NCBI RefSeq assembly: GCF_000775615.1
Contig: NZ_AVPG01000011.1
Coordinates: forward strand, 1-64,000
Source: Pontibacillus litoralis JSM 072002
GTDB lineage: Bacteria > Bacillota > Bacilli > Bacillales > BH030062
Length of the DNA stretch: 64,000 bases
Direction: 5' to 3'
This document shows, in pieces, positions 8,422 through 16,950 of the stretch. Position numbers and translations under genes: made by a program. Positions within the stretch are counted from its first letter, which is position 1, and the number at the start of each line of letters is the position of its first letter. A model generated the notes under the pieces. That model was not told the origin of the DNA. It did not search any database and was given only the letters and a program-made list of their open reading frames with translations.

Positions 8422-8473
8422 TACACGGAAGGACCAGCGCTCCCATGATTCAGGCGTTGGTCCTTTCGTGTAG
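8422..8473. terminator. Bidirectional terminator between yunD and bioB
   Basis: A long stem (about 18 pairs, TACACGGAAGGACCAGCG with its near complement) separates the two convergent genes. It lacks a long T run but is strong enough to serve both strands. Confidence 0.65.
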
Positions 8474-9463
8474 TTACGCTTCAATTTCAAATCCTAAGTC
8501 TTCGATCATTTGATGATCAGCTGTATATGCCTGCCCATTTGATGTCAAATAATCCCCGACAAAAATAGAATTCGCCGCATAAAGTCCCATCACTTGTAAA
8601 GAACGAAGGTTGACTTCTCTACCTCCTGATATGCGGATCTCTTTCGTCGGATTCATAAAGCGGAAGAGGGCTAACACTTTTAAGCAGTAACGTGGGTTTA
8701 ATTGATCCATGTGCTCAAGTGGAGTCCCTTGTACTGGAATTAAGAAGTTTACTGGGATGGAATCGGCATTTAAATGACGAAGCTCTAAGGCAATTTGGTA
8801 CACATCCTCAAGTGATTCTCCCATGCCGATAATGCAACCAGAACAAGGAGATAAGCCGGCGTGTTTAGCGTTTTCTACAGTTTCTACACGATGCTCGTAT
8901 GTATGTGTCGTAGTGATGTTATGGTGGTGATCTGCACTTGTATTGACATTGTGGTTGTATCGATCAACACCAGCTTCTTTCAGTTTCTGTGCTTTTTCCT
9001 CTGATACGATTCCGAGACAAGCACAAATCGTTAATGGTGTCGTTGCTTTAATCTCAGTAACAGCTTCTATGACTTGATCAATCTCTTTGTTGGTGGCACC
9101 TCGTCCACTTGCAACAATGCAGTAGGTACCTGCATGTCGTTCCATTGCTTCATGGGCCCCTTTTATGAGCGTCTCTTTGTTTAACAACGTATATTTATCA
9201 ATTGGAGCATTGGAAACAATCGACTGGGCGCAGTATCCGCAATTCTCAGGACAAAGTCCACTTTTCGCGTTAATAATCATGTTTAGTTTCACTTTGTTTC
9301 CATAATAATGGTTTCGAACGCGGTAGGCTGCTTGCATTAATGGTAATAGTTCTTCATCCTTAGCTGTTAACACATGTAAAGCTTGTTCAAGGGTCAGGAT
9401 TTCTCCATTTAAAGCTTGGTCTGCTAACTGTTCCCAATAGGACATACTTGTTTGCGTTTGCAT
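8474..9463 (-). CDS. bioB: Biotin synthase
   Basis: A radical-SAM enzyme of 329 residues that inserts sulfur into dethiobiotin. It has the CxxxCxxC motif for the 4Fe-4S cluster (C71, C75, C78; CPENCGYCAQS), followed by 'YNHNVNTSADHHHNITTTHTYE' elements and the GCIIGMGES loop; the end region has 'RISGGREVNLR', contributing the 2Fe-2S ligands. The start has GGGAGG six bases upstream. It stands alone, without other bio genes. A TTGACA promoter and a GTTAACC/GGTTAAC dyad in front suggest BirA control. Inserted next to yunD and yunC, it interrupts the order known from B. subtilis. Confidence 0.97.
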   Translation of the reverse strand: MQTQTSMSYWEQLADQALNGEILTLEQALHVLTAKDEELLPLMQAAYRVRNHYYGNKVKLNMIINAKSGLCPENCGYCAQSIVSNAPIDKYTLLNKETLIKGAHEAMERHAGTYCIVASGRGATNKEIDQVIEAVTEIKATTPLTICACLGIVSEEKAQKLKEAGVDRYNHNVNTSADHHHNITTTHTYEHRVETVENAKHAGLSPCSGCIIGMGESLEDVYQIALELRHLNADSIPVNFLIPVQGTPLEHMDQLNPRYCLKVLALFRFMNPTKEIRISGGREVNLRSLQVMGLYAANSIFVGDYLTSNGQAYTADHQMIEDLGFEIEA

Positions 9464-9480
9464 AACATTTCCTCCCTTTA

Positions 9481-9543
9481 GTTAACCGTTAAATTATTGG
9501 TTAACATATGTTTAATCTAATCATGAAGTGAAGCTGCTGTCAA
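9481..9543 (-). promoter_or_regulatory. bioB promoter with BirA-like operator
   Basis: On the minus strand, TTGACA (9538-9543) and TAGATT (9514-9519) are 18 bases apart. Just downstream, around the expected start of transcription, GTTAACC and GGTTAAC (9481-9487 and 9499-9505) form a perfect 7-base inverted repeat. This matches BirA half-sites, but the gap is 11 bases, shorter than the roughly 14-16 usual for the family. Confidence 0.65.
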
Positions 9544-9610
9544 TGAAATCGGAAAGAAATAACACTCTTTTCTTGTACTAGTCATAATGTGTATAAGAAA
9601 GGAGTGAAGA

Positions 9611-9919
9611 ATGATGATGACGGTTGAACCTATCATGCTAGAGGGTCACCCTTTTACGGCAATATCTGTTCAACTACCTAAAACCAATCTTTTAGTTGTA
9701 ACGAATAAGGTGGGCTACATTATGTGCGGAGCATTGGATATTGCGTTATTAAATGAAAAGTTAGGGAATCGAAATATCGTAGCAGGCAGAGCGGTCGGGG
9801 TTCGAACGATAGAAGAATTGCTAAAAGCCCCCCTCGAATCGGTTACAGTTGGGGCTCATCATGTTGGTTGGACGATAGGCATGTCAGGGGAAGAAGCGTT
9901 GTTGAAACTTGTAGAATAA
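9611..9919 (+). CDS. yunC: YunC family protein (DUF1805)
   Basis: A 102-residue protein of the DUF1805 family, matching B. subtilis YunC in length and in the block 'VGYIMCGALDIALLN' followed by 'AGRAVGVRTIEELL'. The function is unknown; the small alpha-beta fold and the conserved Cys in YIMCG are notable. AAAGGAG sits before the first of three consecutive in-frame ATG codons, and I take the first. A divergent bioB is upstream, and a weak hairpin at about 9958-9997 follows. Confidence 0.88.
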   Translation: MMMTVEPIMLEGHPFTAISVQLPKTNLLVVTNKVGYIMCGALDIALLNEKLGNRNIVAGRAVGVRTIEELLKAPLESVTVGAHHVGWTIGMSGEEALLKLVE

Positions 9920-10066
9920 AGTTGAAAATAGTATACTTTTACTGTTCTTTATAAGATATAGATGGAGGACCTGTTCCTAATTATAGGTTCTCTATTCATT
10001 GTTTTAACGGAATAAATGCGCTAGCAATAGTGAAATGATGTTATGTATTTACAGAGGGAGGATGAC

Positions 10067-11158
10067 ATGCGTCTAAAATCAACGTTTTCATTAAGGCCTG
10101 GAGATGAGCTAGCGAAACGAATATATAATGAAAATGATCAAATATTAGTACAATCAGGAATTGCTTTAACGCAAAGAATGATCAATCGTTTGCAGGAATT
10201 AGGTATTCCTTACGTTTATATAGAGGACGAAGCAACATATGGAATTGAAACGACTTTCCCAATTTCAGAGCGTGCGCGTAAAGAAGCGATACATACGATT
10301 CAAGATACATTTAGCATAGTGGAAGATGAAAGGGAGTCAAGTAAACGTTTTATTTCAAGTAAGACAAGTGAGCAAATCAATAAAGTTGTTCAAAATATGC
10401 TTGCTGAGATACAAAAGAATAAGGAAGTCGTCAATTTATTATCTGATGTATTTGTATTCGATGATTATATATTCAAACATTCTTTAAACGTAACAATCTA
10501 TTCTCTCACTTTGGGCATGCAGTTAAAGTTATCAAGAAATGAGTTGCAATTATTAGGGTTTGGAGCGATGTTGCACGATGTCGGAAAGATAACTGTGCCT
10601 AGAGATATTTTAATGAAGGCTGATAAATTGACAAGTGGTGAATTTGAACATGTGAAGCGACATTGTGAAGAAGGTTTTAACTTATTAAGGAATGTGGAAA
10701 CGGTACCTTTAGTTGTCGCTCATTGTGCGTTTCAACACCATGAACGTCTAGATGGATCTGGTTACCCAAGAGGGTTAGGGAAAGATGATATCCACTTGTT
10801 CTCAAAAATTATCGGAATTGCCGATGTTTTTGATGCGGTAACGAGCAATCGTGTTTATCGTAAAGCGATGCTTCCCCATGAAGGATTAGAAATTCTTTAT
10901 GCTGGAGCGGGTAGTTTATTTGAAAAGCATATGATTGAAGCGTTTCGTAGAGGTATAGCTGTTTATCCTAATGGTCTTACAGTTGAATTAAGTGATGGCC
11001 GCATTGGTATCGTTGCCCGTCAAAATAAAGATGTTAGTGATCGTCCATTTATTCGAATATTAGAAGAAAATGGTGAGGAGCTTGTCGAACCATATGAAAT
11101 CAATTTAATGGAATCCTTGAATATTGTCATTGTAAAATGCGATACAACAATGATTTAA
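10067..11158 (+). CDS. HD-GYP domain protein, probable cyclic-di-GMP phosphodiesterase
   Basis: A 363-residue cytoplasmic protein. The N-terminal part (about 1-60) is a small 'RPGDELAKRIYNENDQILV' domain common in HD-GYP proteins. The C-terminal HD-GYP domain has the HDVGK metal motif (about 170-174) and the signature HHERLDGSGYPRGL (about 224 onward), then 'IADVFDAVTSNRVYRKA'. The last 70 residues form a small beta domain. HD-GYP enzymes hydrolyse c-di-GMP to pGpG or GMP, and the key residues are present, so it is likely active. The start ATG at 10067 is preceded by GAGGGAGGATG; an in-frame ATG at 10043 has no ribosome site. Confidence 0.9.
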   Translation: MRLKSTFSLRPGDELAKRIYNENDQILVQSGIALTQRMINRLQELGIPYVYIEDEATYGIETTFPISERARKEAIHTIQDTFSIVEDERESSKRFISSKTSEQINKVVQNMLAEIQKNKEVVNLLSDVFVFDDYIFKHSLNVTIYSLTLGMQLKLSRNELQLLGFGAMLHDVGKITVPRDILMKADKLTSGEFEHVKRHCEEGFNLLRNVETVPLVVAHCAFQHHERLDGSGYPRGLGKDDIHLFSKIIGIADVFDAVTSNRVYRKAMLPHEGLEILYAGAGSLFEKHMIEAFRRGIAVYPNGLTVELSDGRIGIVARQNKDVSDRPFIRILEENGEELVEPYEINLMESLNIVIVKCDTTMI

Positions 11159-11222
11159 CTTGAAAAGCAGTCAATCCCTGTCCTTAACTTGCATATGTTT
11201 TAAGGAGAGGGGGATTTTTTGG

Positions 11223-12020
11223 ATGATTAGGAAGAGGTACTATCGAAGACCGAGACGTATAACTCCACCTCCACGAGGAAAAATGGTTCTTATCACGTTT
11301 ATTGTATTTGTGAGTAGTGTAATCGGTAGTTTGTGGATTATTAATGAAAGTATTGAACCAAAGATTATGGAAATTGCTCAATTTAGAACAGATCAACTCG
11401 CTCGTGATGCCATCATTGAAGCAGTAAACAAAAAGGTAGTAGATAATTTAGAGCCTGATGACATAGTCATTGTGGAAAAAAATAAAGATGGCTATATCTC
11501 TTCAGTAGGATGGAACACAGCAATGATTAATCGGGTGCAACGGGATACGTACTTCCGCGTACAGCAATATTTAGAACGGTTAGAAAAAGGGGAAAGTCTC
11601 GATTCTGCTCTAGATATTGATTTAGATGATGAGCCAGAAACCTCTAGGGAAGAATTGCTGGAGCGACCAACGTTAACCCAAATTCCTCTAGGGCAAGCAA
11701 CGAATAATGCGTTACTTGCAAACTTAGGTCCAAAAATTCCTGTTCATTTTCAAACAATCGGTGATGTAGAGACGACCGTTAGTAAAGAACGATATGATTA
11801 TGGTATTAACAGTGCAGAGTTTGAAGTAAGTGTGAATGTTAAAGTGCGTCTTCGAATTGTATTGCCGTTCTCCACGGATACAACGGAAGTGGAAACTAAT
11901 ATACTTGTTGCGCAAAATGCGTTTAATGGAGAGGTACCAGAGTTTTATAATGAAAGTCAAGGAGGAGAAGGAATGAATCCCTCCATTGAAATTCCATCAA
12001 GTCCCTTGTCTTCTCCGTAA
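11223..12020 (+). CDS. yunB: Sporulation protein YunB
   Basis: A membrane-anchored protein of 265 residues, matching YunB: a very basic N-terminus (IRKRYYRRPRR), one transmembrane helix (about residues 20-40), then an extracytoplasmic domain with 'EPKIMEIAQFRTDQLARDAI' and 'LGPKIPVHFQTIGDV'. YunB is made in the mother cell under SigmaE in B. subtilis and is needed for efficient sporulation. The ATG at 11223 follows an AAGGAGAGGGGG tract; the ATG at 11160 upstream has no ribosome site. The adjacent lytH relative lies 3.9 kb further on because transporter genes are inserted. Confidence 0.88.
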   Translation: MIRKRYYRRPRRITPPPRGKMVLITFIVFVSSVIGSLWIINESIEPKIMEIAQFRTDQLARDAIIEAVNKKVVDNLEPDDIVIVEKNKDGYISSVGWNTAMINRVQRDTYFRVQQYLERLEKGESLDSALDIDLDDEPETSREELLERPTLTQIPLGQATNNALLANLGPKIPVHFQTIGDVETTVSKERYDYGINSAEFEVSVNVKVRLRIVLPFSTDTTEVETNILVAQNAFNGEVPEFYNESQGGEGMNPSIEIPSSPLSSP

Positions 12021-12479
12021 TTAATTGTTATGATGATATTTATATACAATTGAATTTGCGTGACCTTATCATATCGATGAGGTAGAGGCGCATTCTAGTA
12101 TGAGTAGTCAATTGGAGGATGACAACAACGACAATTGATGAAAGGACTGTTTGCCGAAGTGTAATAAGAACGTCATGCTTATTATGCTGGTATGTTTCTG
12201 AATAAGAAATATACTGTCATGCGAACCGGATAGATGGATTGCATGATGCGCTACTGATCGAGATGGAGGATAACACTATTATTTGTTTATAGTAGAACAA
12301 GTAATGATAGGTTATTGGCTCTATCATGGCTTGTTTTTTTTATTTCCTCGCATTTCTTCTCTATTCAATGCATAGAATGTATTCATTTTGTGCATGCCAT
12401 CAGTAACTGCATCGTTATGTCTATCATTCCTTTCCTTCAACATCAGATGAAGGCAAACTATTAATTGGAGGGGAATTAG
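12021..12479. other. Intergenic stretch between yunB and the NhaC antiporter
   Basis: About 460 bases without a supportable gene. It contains the terminator at 12297-12341 and, at the end, TTGGAGGGG serving the antiporter. A short frame near 12137 after a GGAGGATG sequence codes for only eight residues, and I do not call it. Confidence 0.5.
12297..12341 (+). terminator. Rho-independent terminator upstream of the NhaC gene
   Basis: The stem ACAAG-n2-ATGATAG / CTATCAT-n2-CTTGT around a 10-base loop is followed by eight T residues. Confidence 0.75.
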
Positions 12480-14024
12480 ATGGAAGGTACGATTTACTCA
12501 CTTATACCACCACTTATTATGCTCATTCTTGTATTGTTAACGAGAAACGTGCTCGTGTCTTTAGGGGCAGGTATTGTCGTCGGTGGATTTATGCTCCATG
12601 ATTTTGTACTTGGAGATTCTGTAAAAGAAATATGGAATAGTTTTATGATGATTTTTTATATGGATGGTACTATCCAATGGGGGAATATTTATTTATTCTT
12701 CTTTTTAGCACTATTAGGCATTACCACCGCTTTCATGACGGCATCTGGAGGTAGTCAGGCGTTTGGGGAATGGGCAATTAAACGCATTAAGACGCGTAAA
12801 GGGGCGCAATTAATGCCTGCTGTATTAGGGATTATTATTTTTATTGATGATTATTTTAACAGTCTGGCTATAGGTCAAGTTGCTCGTCCAGTAACAGATC
12901 GATATAAAGTGTCTAGAGCGAAACTTGCTTATTTAATTGATTCAACTTCTGCTCCTGTAACGGTTATTTCTCCAATTTCGAGCTGGGGTGCTTTCATTAT
13001 TGGTACGCTTGGTGGAATACTAGCTACTCATGGTATAACCGATATAAGTGAATTGGAAGCATTTGTTAAGATGGTGCCACTTAATTTATATGTTTTTGCT
13101 GCTATTTTACTCGTTTTCCTTAGCATTTTTATGAAGGTAGATTTAGGGGCGATGAAGAAGCATGAAGATCGTGCTCAGCAAACAGGGGAGCTTGTTACAA
13201 AGGGAAAAGTCATCCCTGGAGATTTGGATAATGCTTTCGTCGAACATCATAATGGAAAAGTCATACATCTTATTGCCCCAATTGTTGCCTTATTTATTTC
13301 GACCGTTGCAGCCATGATCCTAACTGGTATGCAAGCTGTAGAGGGACAGGTTCATTTGTTGTCTATCTTTGCAGCTACGAATGTAACGTTATCACTGTTT
13401 ATTGGCGGTTTAGTAGCTGTTATGACATCAGTGGTGTTATATATTAAACAACCTCAACCGAAAACGAACGTTTGGAAGGTAATGAACGAAGGAACTAAAT
13501 CGATGTTGCCGGCCATTTATATTTTAATTTTTGCTTGGATGATTGGTTCTATTATTGAATCCCTTCAAACAGGAACTTATTTAGCCAATACAGTGGAAGC
13601 AGCTTCCATTTCCCCTTCGTACTTACCATTGTTAATTTTTGTTGTGTCAGGTTTAATGGCTTTTGCAACTGGCACATCATGGGGAACTTTCGGTGTTATG
13701 CTTCCTATTGCAGGGGAAATTGCTGTACAAACCGATATTCAATTTCTATTACCGTCTCTTGCGGCTGTGTTAGCAGGTAGCGTGTTTGGCGATCATTGTT
13801 CTCCTATCTCTGATACGTCGATATTATCTTCAACAGGAGCAGGATCGAATCATATTGATCACGTTATGACGCAGTTACCTTATGCATTAATTAGTGCCGT
13901 CGCAACAGGGGTTGGTTATATCGTATTTGGTATTACAACAAGTACGATGCTTGCTTTGACGACAACATTAGTTATTGTACTTGTTGTTGCTTTATTATGT
14001 AGAGCTAAACTATCTCAAGCATAA
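12480..14024 (+). CDS. Na+/H+ antiporter, NhaC family
   Basis: A 514-residue polytopic membrane protein with about 11-12 hydrophobic segments. NhaC-family marks include 'FIDDYFNSLAIGQVARPVTDRY', 'DSTSAPVTVISPISSWGAFI', 'FATGTSWGTFGVMLPIA' and 'GDHCSPISDTSILSSTGA'. These acidic and Ser/Thr residues line the ion path in the family. It exports Na+ (or Li+) in exchange for protons; some relatives take amino acids or malate/lactate instead, so the substrate is a family-level call. A good GGAGGGG ribosome site and its own downstream terminator mark it as a single-gene unit. It suits a saline or alkaline habitat. Confidence 0.88.
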   Translation: MEGTIYSLIPPLIMLILVLLTRNVLVSLGAGIVVGGFMLHDFVLGDSVKEIWNSFMMIFYMDGTIQWGNIYLFFFLALLGITTAFMTASGGSQAFGEWAIKRIKTRKGAQLMPAVLGIIIFIDDYFNSLAIGQVARPVTDRYKVSRAKLAYLIDSTSAPVTVISPISSWGAFIIGTLGGILATHGITDISELEAFVKMVPLNLYVFAAILLVFLSIFMKVDLGAMKKHEDRAQQTGELVTKGKVIPGDLDNAFVEHHNGKVIHLIAPIVALFISTVAAMILTGMQAVEGQVHLLSIFAATNVTLSLFIGGLVAVMTSVVLYIKQPQPKTNVWKVMNEGTKSMLPAIYILIFAWMIGSIIESLQTGTYLANTVEAASISPSYLPLLIFVVSGLMAFATGTSWGTFGVMLPIAGEIAVQTDIQFLLPSLAAVLAGSVFGDHCSPISDTSILSSTGAGSNHIDHVMTQLPYALISAVATGVGYIVFGITTSTMLALTTTLVIVLVVALLCRAKLSQA

Positions 14025-14030
14025 CGCGGA

Positions 14031-14065
14031 GTAGCCAGCTAGAACGTATAGGCTGGCTACTTTTT
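14031..14065 (+). terminator. Terminator after the NhaC antiporter
   Basis: GTAGCCAGC / GCTGGCTAC with a 13-base loop, followed by five T residues. Confidence 0.85.
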
Positions 14066-14098
14066 ATATGTAAAATATCAGAATAATCAGATATTAAC

Positions 14099-14127
14099 TT
14101 TACAACCGAATAGGCGTTGGTTATAAT
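14099..14127 (+). promoter_or_regulatory. Promoter of the NSS symporter pair
   Basis: TTTACA (14099-14104) and TATAAT (14122-14127) are 17 bases apart. A GGTT-n11-AACC dyad (14119-14137) overlaps the -10 and could be an operator for an unknown repressor. Confidence 0.7.
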
Positions 14128-14234
14128 ACAATCAACCGATAAAAAAACAGAAAAATCGGAAAATTATTCTCTTTTCTTTTGGTTAGAATAGCATGGCACT
14201 AAGGAAAGAATGGAATGAAAGGGAGGGTTAACGA

Positions 14235-15746
14235 ATGGATAATCGTGGACAATGGGGTACTAGAGCTGGGTTTTTATTAGCTGCAATGGGTTCAGCAATT
14301 GGATTAGGGAATATTTGGCGTTTCCCTGCCACAGCTTATGAAAATGGTGGAGGTGCGTTCTTCTTACCTTATTTATTTGCCTTACTTACAGCTGGTATTC
14401 CTATTCTAATTATGGAATTCACGATTGGTCATAAACTACGTGGATCGGCGCCGAATTCTTTTAACAAGATGGATAAGAAGATGGAATGGATTGGTTGGTG
14501 GCAAGTAGGTATTTCCTTTGTTATTTCTACGTATTATGCGGTTATTATTGCTTGGGCCAGTATGTTTGCTTGGTATTCTATTGGATTAGATTGGGGAAGT
14601 GATACACAAACGTTTTTCTTAAATGATTTTTTGAATATGACGGATCCAGGGGTATTTGGCAACATTGTACCTAAAGTTGTTCTGCCACTTATCGTCATTT
14701 GGCTTATCGTTCTAGGAGTGCTTTCTAGAGGCGTTAAGAAAGGTATAGAAGTAGCGAACAAAATTTTTATTCCGACGCTTGTGGTATTATTTCTTCTTAT
14801 CGTTATACGAGCTGTTACACTCGAGGGTGCTGGTGCTGGGTTAGATGCCTTTTTTAAACCAGATTGGAGTAGTATTACAGATGGAAGCGTATGGATTGCG
14901 GCATATGGTCAAATATTCTTTAGTTTATCAATTGCTTTTGCAATTATGATTACGTATTCCTCTTATTTACCTAGAAAATCTGATATTACGAACAATGCTT
15001 TTATTACTGGTTTTGCGAACTCCTCTTTTGAATTGTTGGCAGGAATAGGTGTGTTTGCTGCGTTAGGGTTTATGGCTGCGCAAGCGAATGTAGAAGTAAC
15101 AGAAGTCGTGAATGGTGGTATTATATTAGCATTTGTCGTCTTTCCTGAAATTATAAGTCAAATGCCTTTTTCAGCTTTCTTTGGTGTATTGTTCTTCTTG
15201 TCACTAGTTTTAGCCGGTTTCTCCTCTCTTATATCGATTTCAGAAACGTATGTATCTGCTGTATCGGAGAAGTTTAATATATCTAGAGGTGCATCGGTTG
15301 TATTTGGGGGAGGTTTAGCAGCGTTGATTTCTTTAGCTTATGCAACGCAAGGCGGCCTTGCATTATTAGATACGGTAGACCATTTTATTAACAGCTATGG
15401 TGTTGCGCTAGCTGGTTTAGTAGAAGTTGTAGCTATTGCATGGCTCTATCGTGGGCTGAAAGATATTCAAAATCATGCGAATTCGGTTTCTGATATTAAG
15501 ATTGGTGCCTGGTGGCGCTATTCGATTAGTATCATAACACCGATTGTACTTGGATTTATGATGGTGCAAAATATACGAACAGAATTAGCGAGTAATTATG
15601 AAGGCTATCCTACCGATTTCTTATTCACATACGGTTGGTTAGTAGTTGTTGGTGTTATTGTTGTAGGAGTGATTTTATCTATTCGAAAATGGCCAACTCA
15701 AACTACGTATGAAACGAAGCAAGGAGGAATCACACATGACAAGTAG
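14235..15746 (+). CDS. Sodium-dependent transporter, NSS (SNF) family
   Basis: A 503-residue LeuT-fold symporter. The N-terminus has the family hallmark 'WGTRAGFLLAAMGSAIGLGNIWRFP', whose unwound TM1 binds Na+ and substrate, then 'NGGGAFFLPYL'. The later blocks 'FFSLSIAFAIMITYSSYLP' and 'FSSLISISETYVSAV' are also typical. It couples import of an amino acid to Na+. Its 3' end overlaps a 32-residue small membrane subunit gene by 11 bases, the arrangement known for methionine/alanine (MetP/MetS) importers, so a small neutral amino acid or methionine is the likely cargo. A GGGAGGG ribosome site precedes the ATG. Confidence 0.92.
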   Translation: MDNRGQWGTRAGFLLAAMGSAIGLGNIWRFPATAYENGGGAFFLPYLFALLTAGIPILIMEFTIGHKLRGSAPNSFNKMDKKMEWIGWWQVGISFVISTYYAVIIAWASMFAWYSIGLDWGSDTQTFFLNDFLNMTDPGVFGNIVPKVVLPLIVIWLIVLGVLSRGVKKGIEVANKIFIPTLVVLFLLIVIRAVTLEGAGAGLDAFFKPDWSSITDGSVWIAAYGQIFFSLSIAFAIMITYSSYLPRKSDITNNAFITGFANSSFELLAGIGVFAALGFMAAQANVEVTEVVNGGIILAFVVFPEIISQMPFSAFFGVLFFLSLVLAGFSSLISISETYVSAVSEKFNISRGASVVFGGGLAALISLAYATQGGLALLDTVDHFINSYGVALAGLVEVVAIAWLYRGLKDIQNHANSVSDIKIGAWWRYSISIITPIVLGFMMVQNIRTELASNYEGYPTDFLFTYGWLVVVGVIVVGVILSIRKWPTQTTYETKQGGITHDK

Positions 15747-15834
15747 TGCGATAGTAATGATGATTTTAGGTATGATAGTGATATGGGGCGGGTTAGCTGC
15801 AAGTATAATGAATGCAGTGAAAAAAGTAAAATAA
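15736..15834 (+). CDS. MetS-like small subunit of the NSS amino acid transporter
   Basis: A 32-residue single-span membrane peptide beginning MTSSAIVMMILGMIVIWGG, then a short Ala/Ser stretch and a basic tail (VKKVK). It matches the 'methionine/alanine import family NSS transporter small subunit' type, in which MetS is required for MetP function in Corynebacterium glutamicum. The start lies inside the transporter gene, with AAGGAGG eight bases before it, and a strong terminator follows the stop. The overlap indicates coupled translation and a stoichiometric complex. It is shorter than most gene callers accept. Confidence 0.85.
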   Translation: MTSSAIVMMILGMIVIWGGLAASIMNAVKKVK

Positions 15835-15839
15835 GTAAA

Positions 15840-15873
15840 TAAGGGTTACCTCGTTAGAAGAGGTAACCCTATT
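15840..15873. terminator. Bidirectional terminator between the NSS pair and lytH
   Basis: A perfect stem GGGTTACCTC / GAGGTAACCC, flanked by A-rich and T-rich arms, serves both converging units. Confidence 0.88.
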
Positions 15874-16841
15874 TACTTGTCAATTTGTTGTTGAGTAAGT
15901 CGCTCCCATTTTCGTAAAGCTGGATACGGATCAAAGGAATACTGGCTATAACCGTTATCTTTATATAACCCGTAGTGTAAGTGGGGAGGAAATTTACCTG
16001 ATGTTCCTGGAGGGCCGTACCCTGTTGCTCCGACATACCCAATAACATCCCCTGGTTTCACAACTTGGCCGACAGATACCCCTTTTTCAAAACCATTTAA
16101 ATGCGCAAGGTAGTGGTACGTGTTGTTAATATCTCTTATGCCAATTCTCCAACCACCATATCGATTCCACCCTTTCATTTCGATGACTCCATACGTAGTA
16201 GAACGTACTGGTACGCCGTAATTTGCAAAAATATCAGTGCCTTCATGAATTCTCCTGCCACCAAATCCTCGTGGATCGCCCCATGTACTACGATAACTAT
16301 AATTATGCTGTAAAGGAACAGGGAAAATGCGGTCTTCTAGAGAAATAGAGCGAAAAGTTTCATACACTTTAGCTGTAAACATAATGGATTGCACAGAGAG
16401 ATCTCGTTCGTAATAGTTCCACAAGGCAATTTTAACATCTTGCTTAGTTGTTCCAAATTGATAAATCCAATTGGCCATCGTATAAAGAATATCTTCATCA
16501 TTTGATCGATCTGCTAATCCATCACCGTCTCCATCTTGTCCTATTCCATCAAATAAAATGGCTTCTTCAGCTGAGAGTGTATCATGATCATTTGGATTTC
16601 CGTGACCATTCCATTTTTCAATCGGGATGGTAATGGAGATTACGCCTTCAGATATTGGCTCTTTTTGAATGTTTCTTTCGTATTGGTCTATAGCTGCCAA
16701 GTAATACCATGGTATATTTGTAATGGCTTCATACTTTTGATATAGTGCCATACGTTGGTCATAAGGATCATCATTAGATTGAGCGAATGTATAGGTTGGG
16801 AGAAGAAGTAATATAATGGTGATTACACTTGTTTTAATCAA
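15873..16841 (-). CDS. lytH: Spore cortex L-Ala-D-Glu peptidase LytH (M23 family)
   Basis: A 322-residue exported peptidase: a signal peptide (about 1-20, ending TFAQS), a middle EF-hand-like acidic stretch (GDGDGLADRSNDED), and a C-terminal M23/LytM domain with the zinc ligands in 'RIHEGTDIFANYG' and 'HLHYG'. In B. subtilis LytH trims peptide side chains to single L-alanine in the spore cortex and is made late in the mother cell. It starts at TTG with TGGAGGTG nine bases upstream. A YhcN/YlaJ spore lipoprotein gene lies just upstream on the same strand. Confidence 0.88.
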   Translation of the reverse strand: MIKTSVITIILLLLPTYTFAQSNDDPYDQRMALYQKYEAITNIPWYYLAAIDQYERNIQKEPISEGVISITIPIEKWNGHGNPNDHDTLSAEEAILFDGIGQDGDGDGLADRSNDEDILYTMANWIYQFGTTKQDVKIALWNYYERDLSVQSIMFTAKVYETFRSISLEDRIFPVPLQHNYSYRSTWGDPRGFGGRRIHEGTDIFANYGVPVRSTTYGVIEMKGWNRYGGWRIGIRDINNTYHYLAHLNGFEKGVSVGQVVKPGDVIGYVGATGYGPPGTSGKFPPHLHYGLYKDNGYSQYSFDPYPALRKWERLTQQQIDK

Positions 16842-16920
16842 GGTGAATTCACCTCCATTTATGAGTTGTCTACGTATAGTGTGTGGTAAAAGGCAAAAAA
16901 CATTATTGGTAAATATTTAT

Positions 16921-16949
16921 GAAAAAACCAGCATTTAAGCTGGCTTTTC
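16921..16949 (-). terminator. Terminator after the YhcN/YlaJ lipoprotein gene
   Basis: The stem GCCAGC / GCTGGT (minus strand) is followed by a T run; it lies between the lipoprotein gene and lytH. Confidence 0.75.
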
Positions 16950-16950
16950 G

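Noticed and set aside
12021-12296. Short coding sequence or small RNA after yunB
   Set aside because: The only frame with a ribosome-like site encodes eight residues, and I recognise no known RNA structure.
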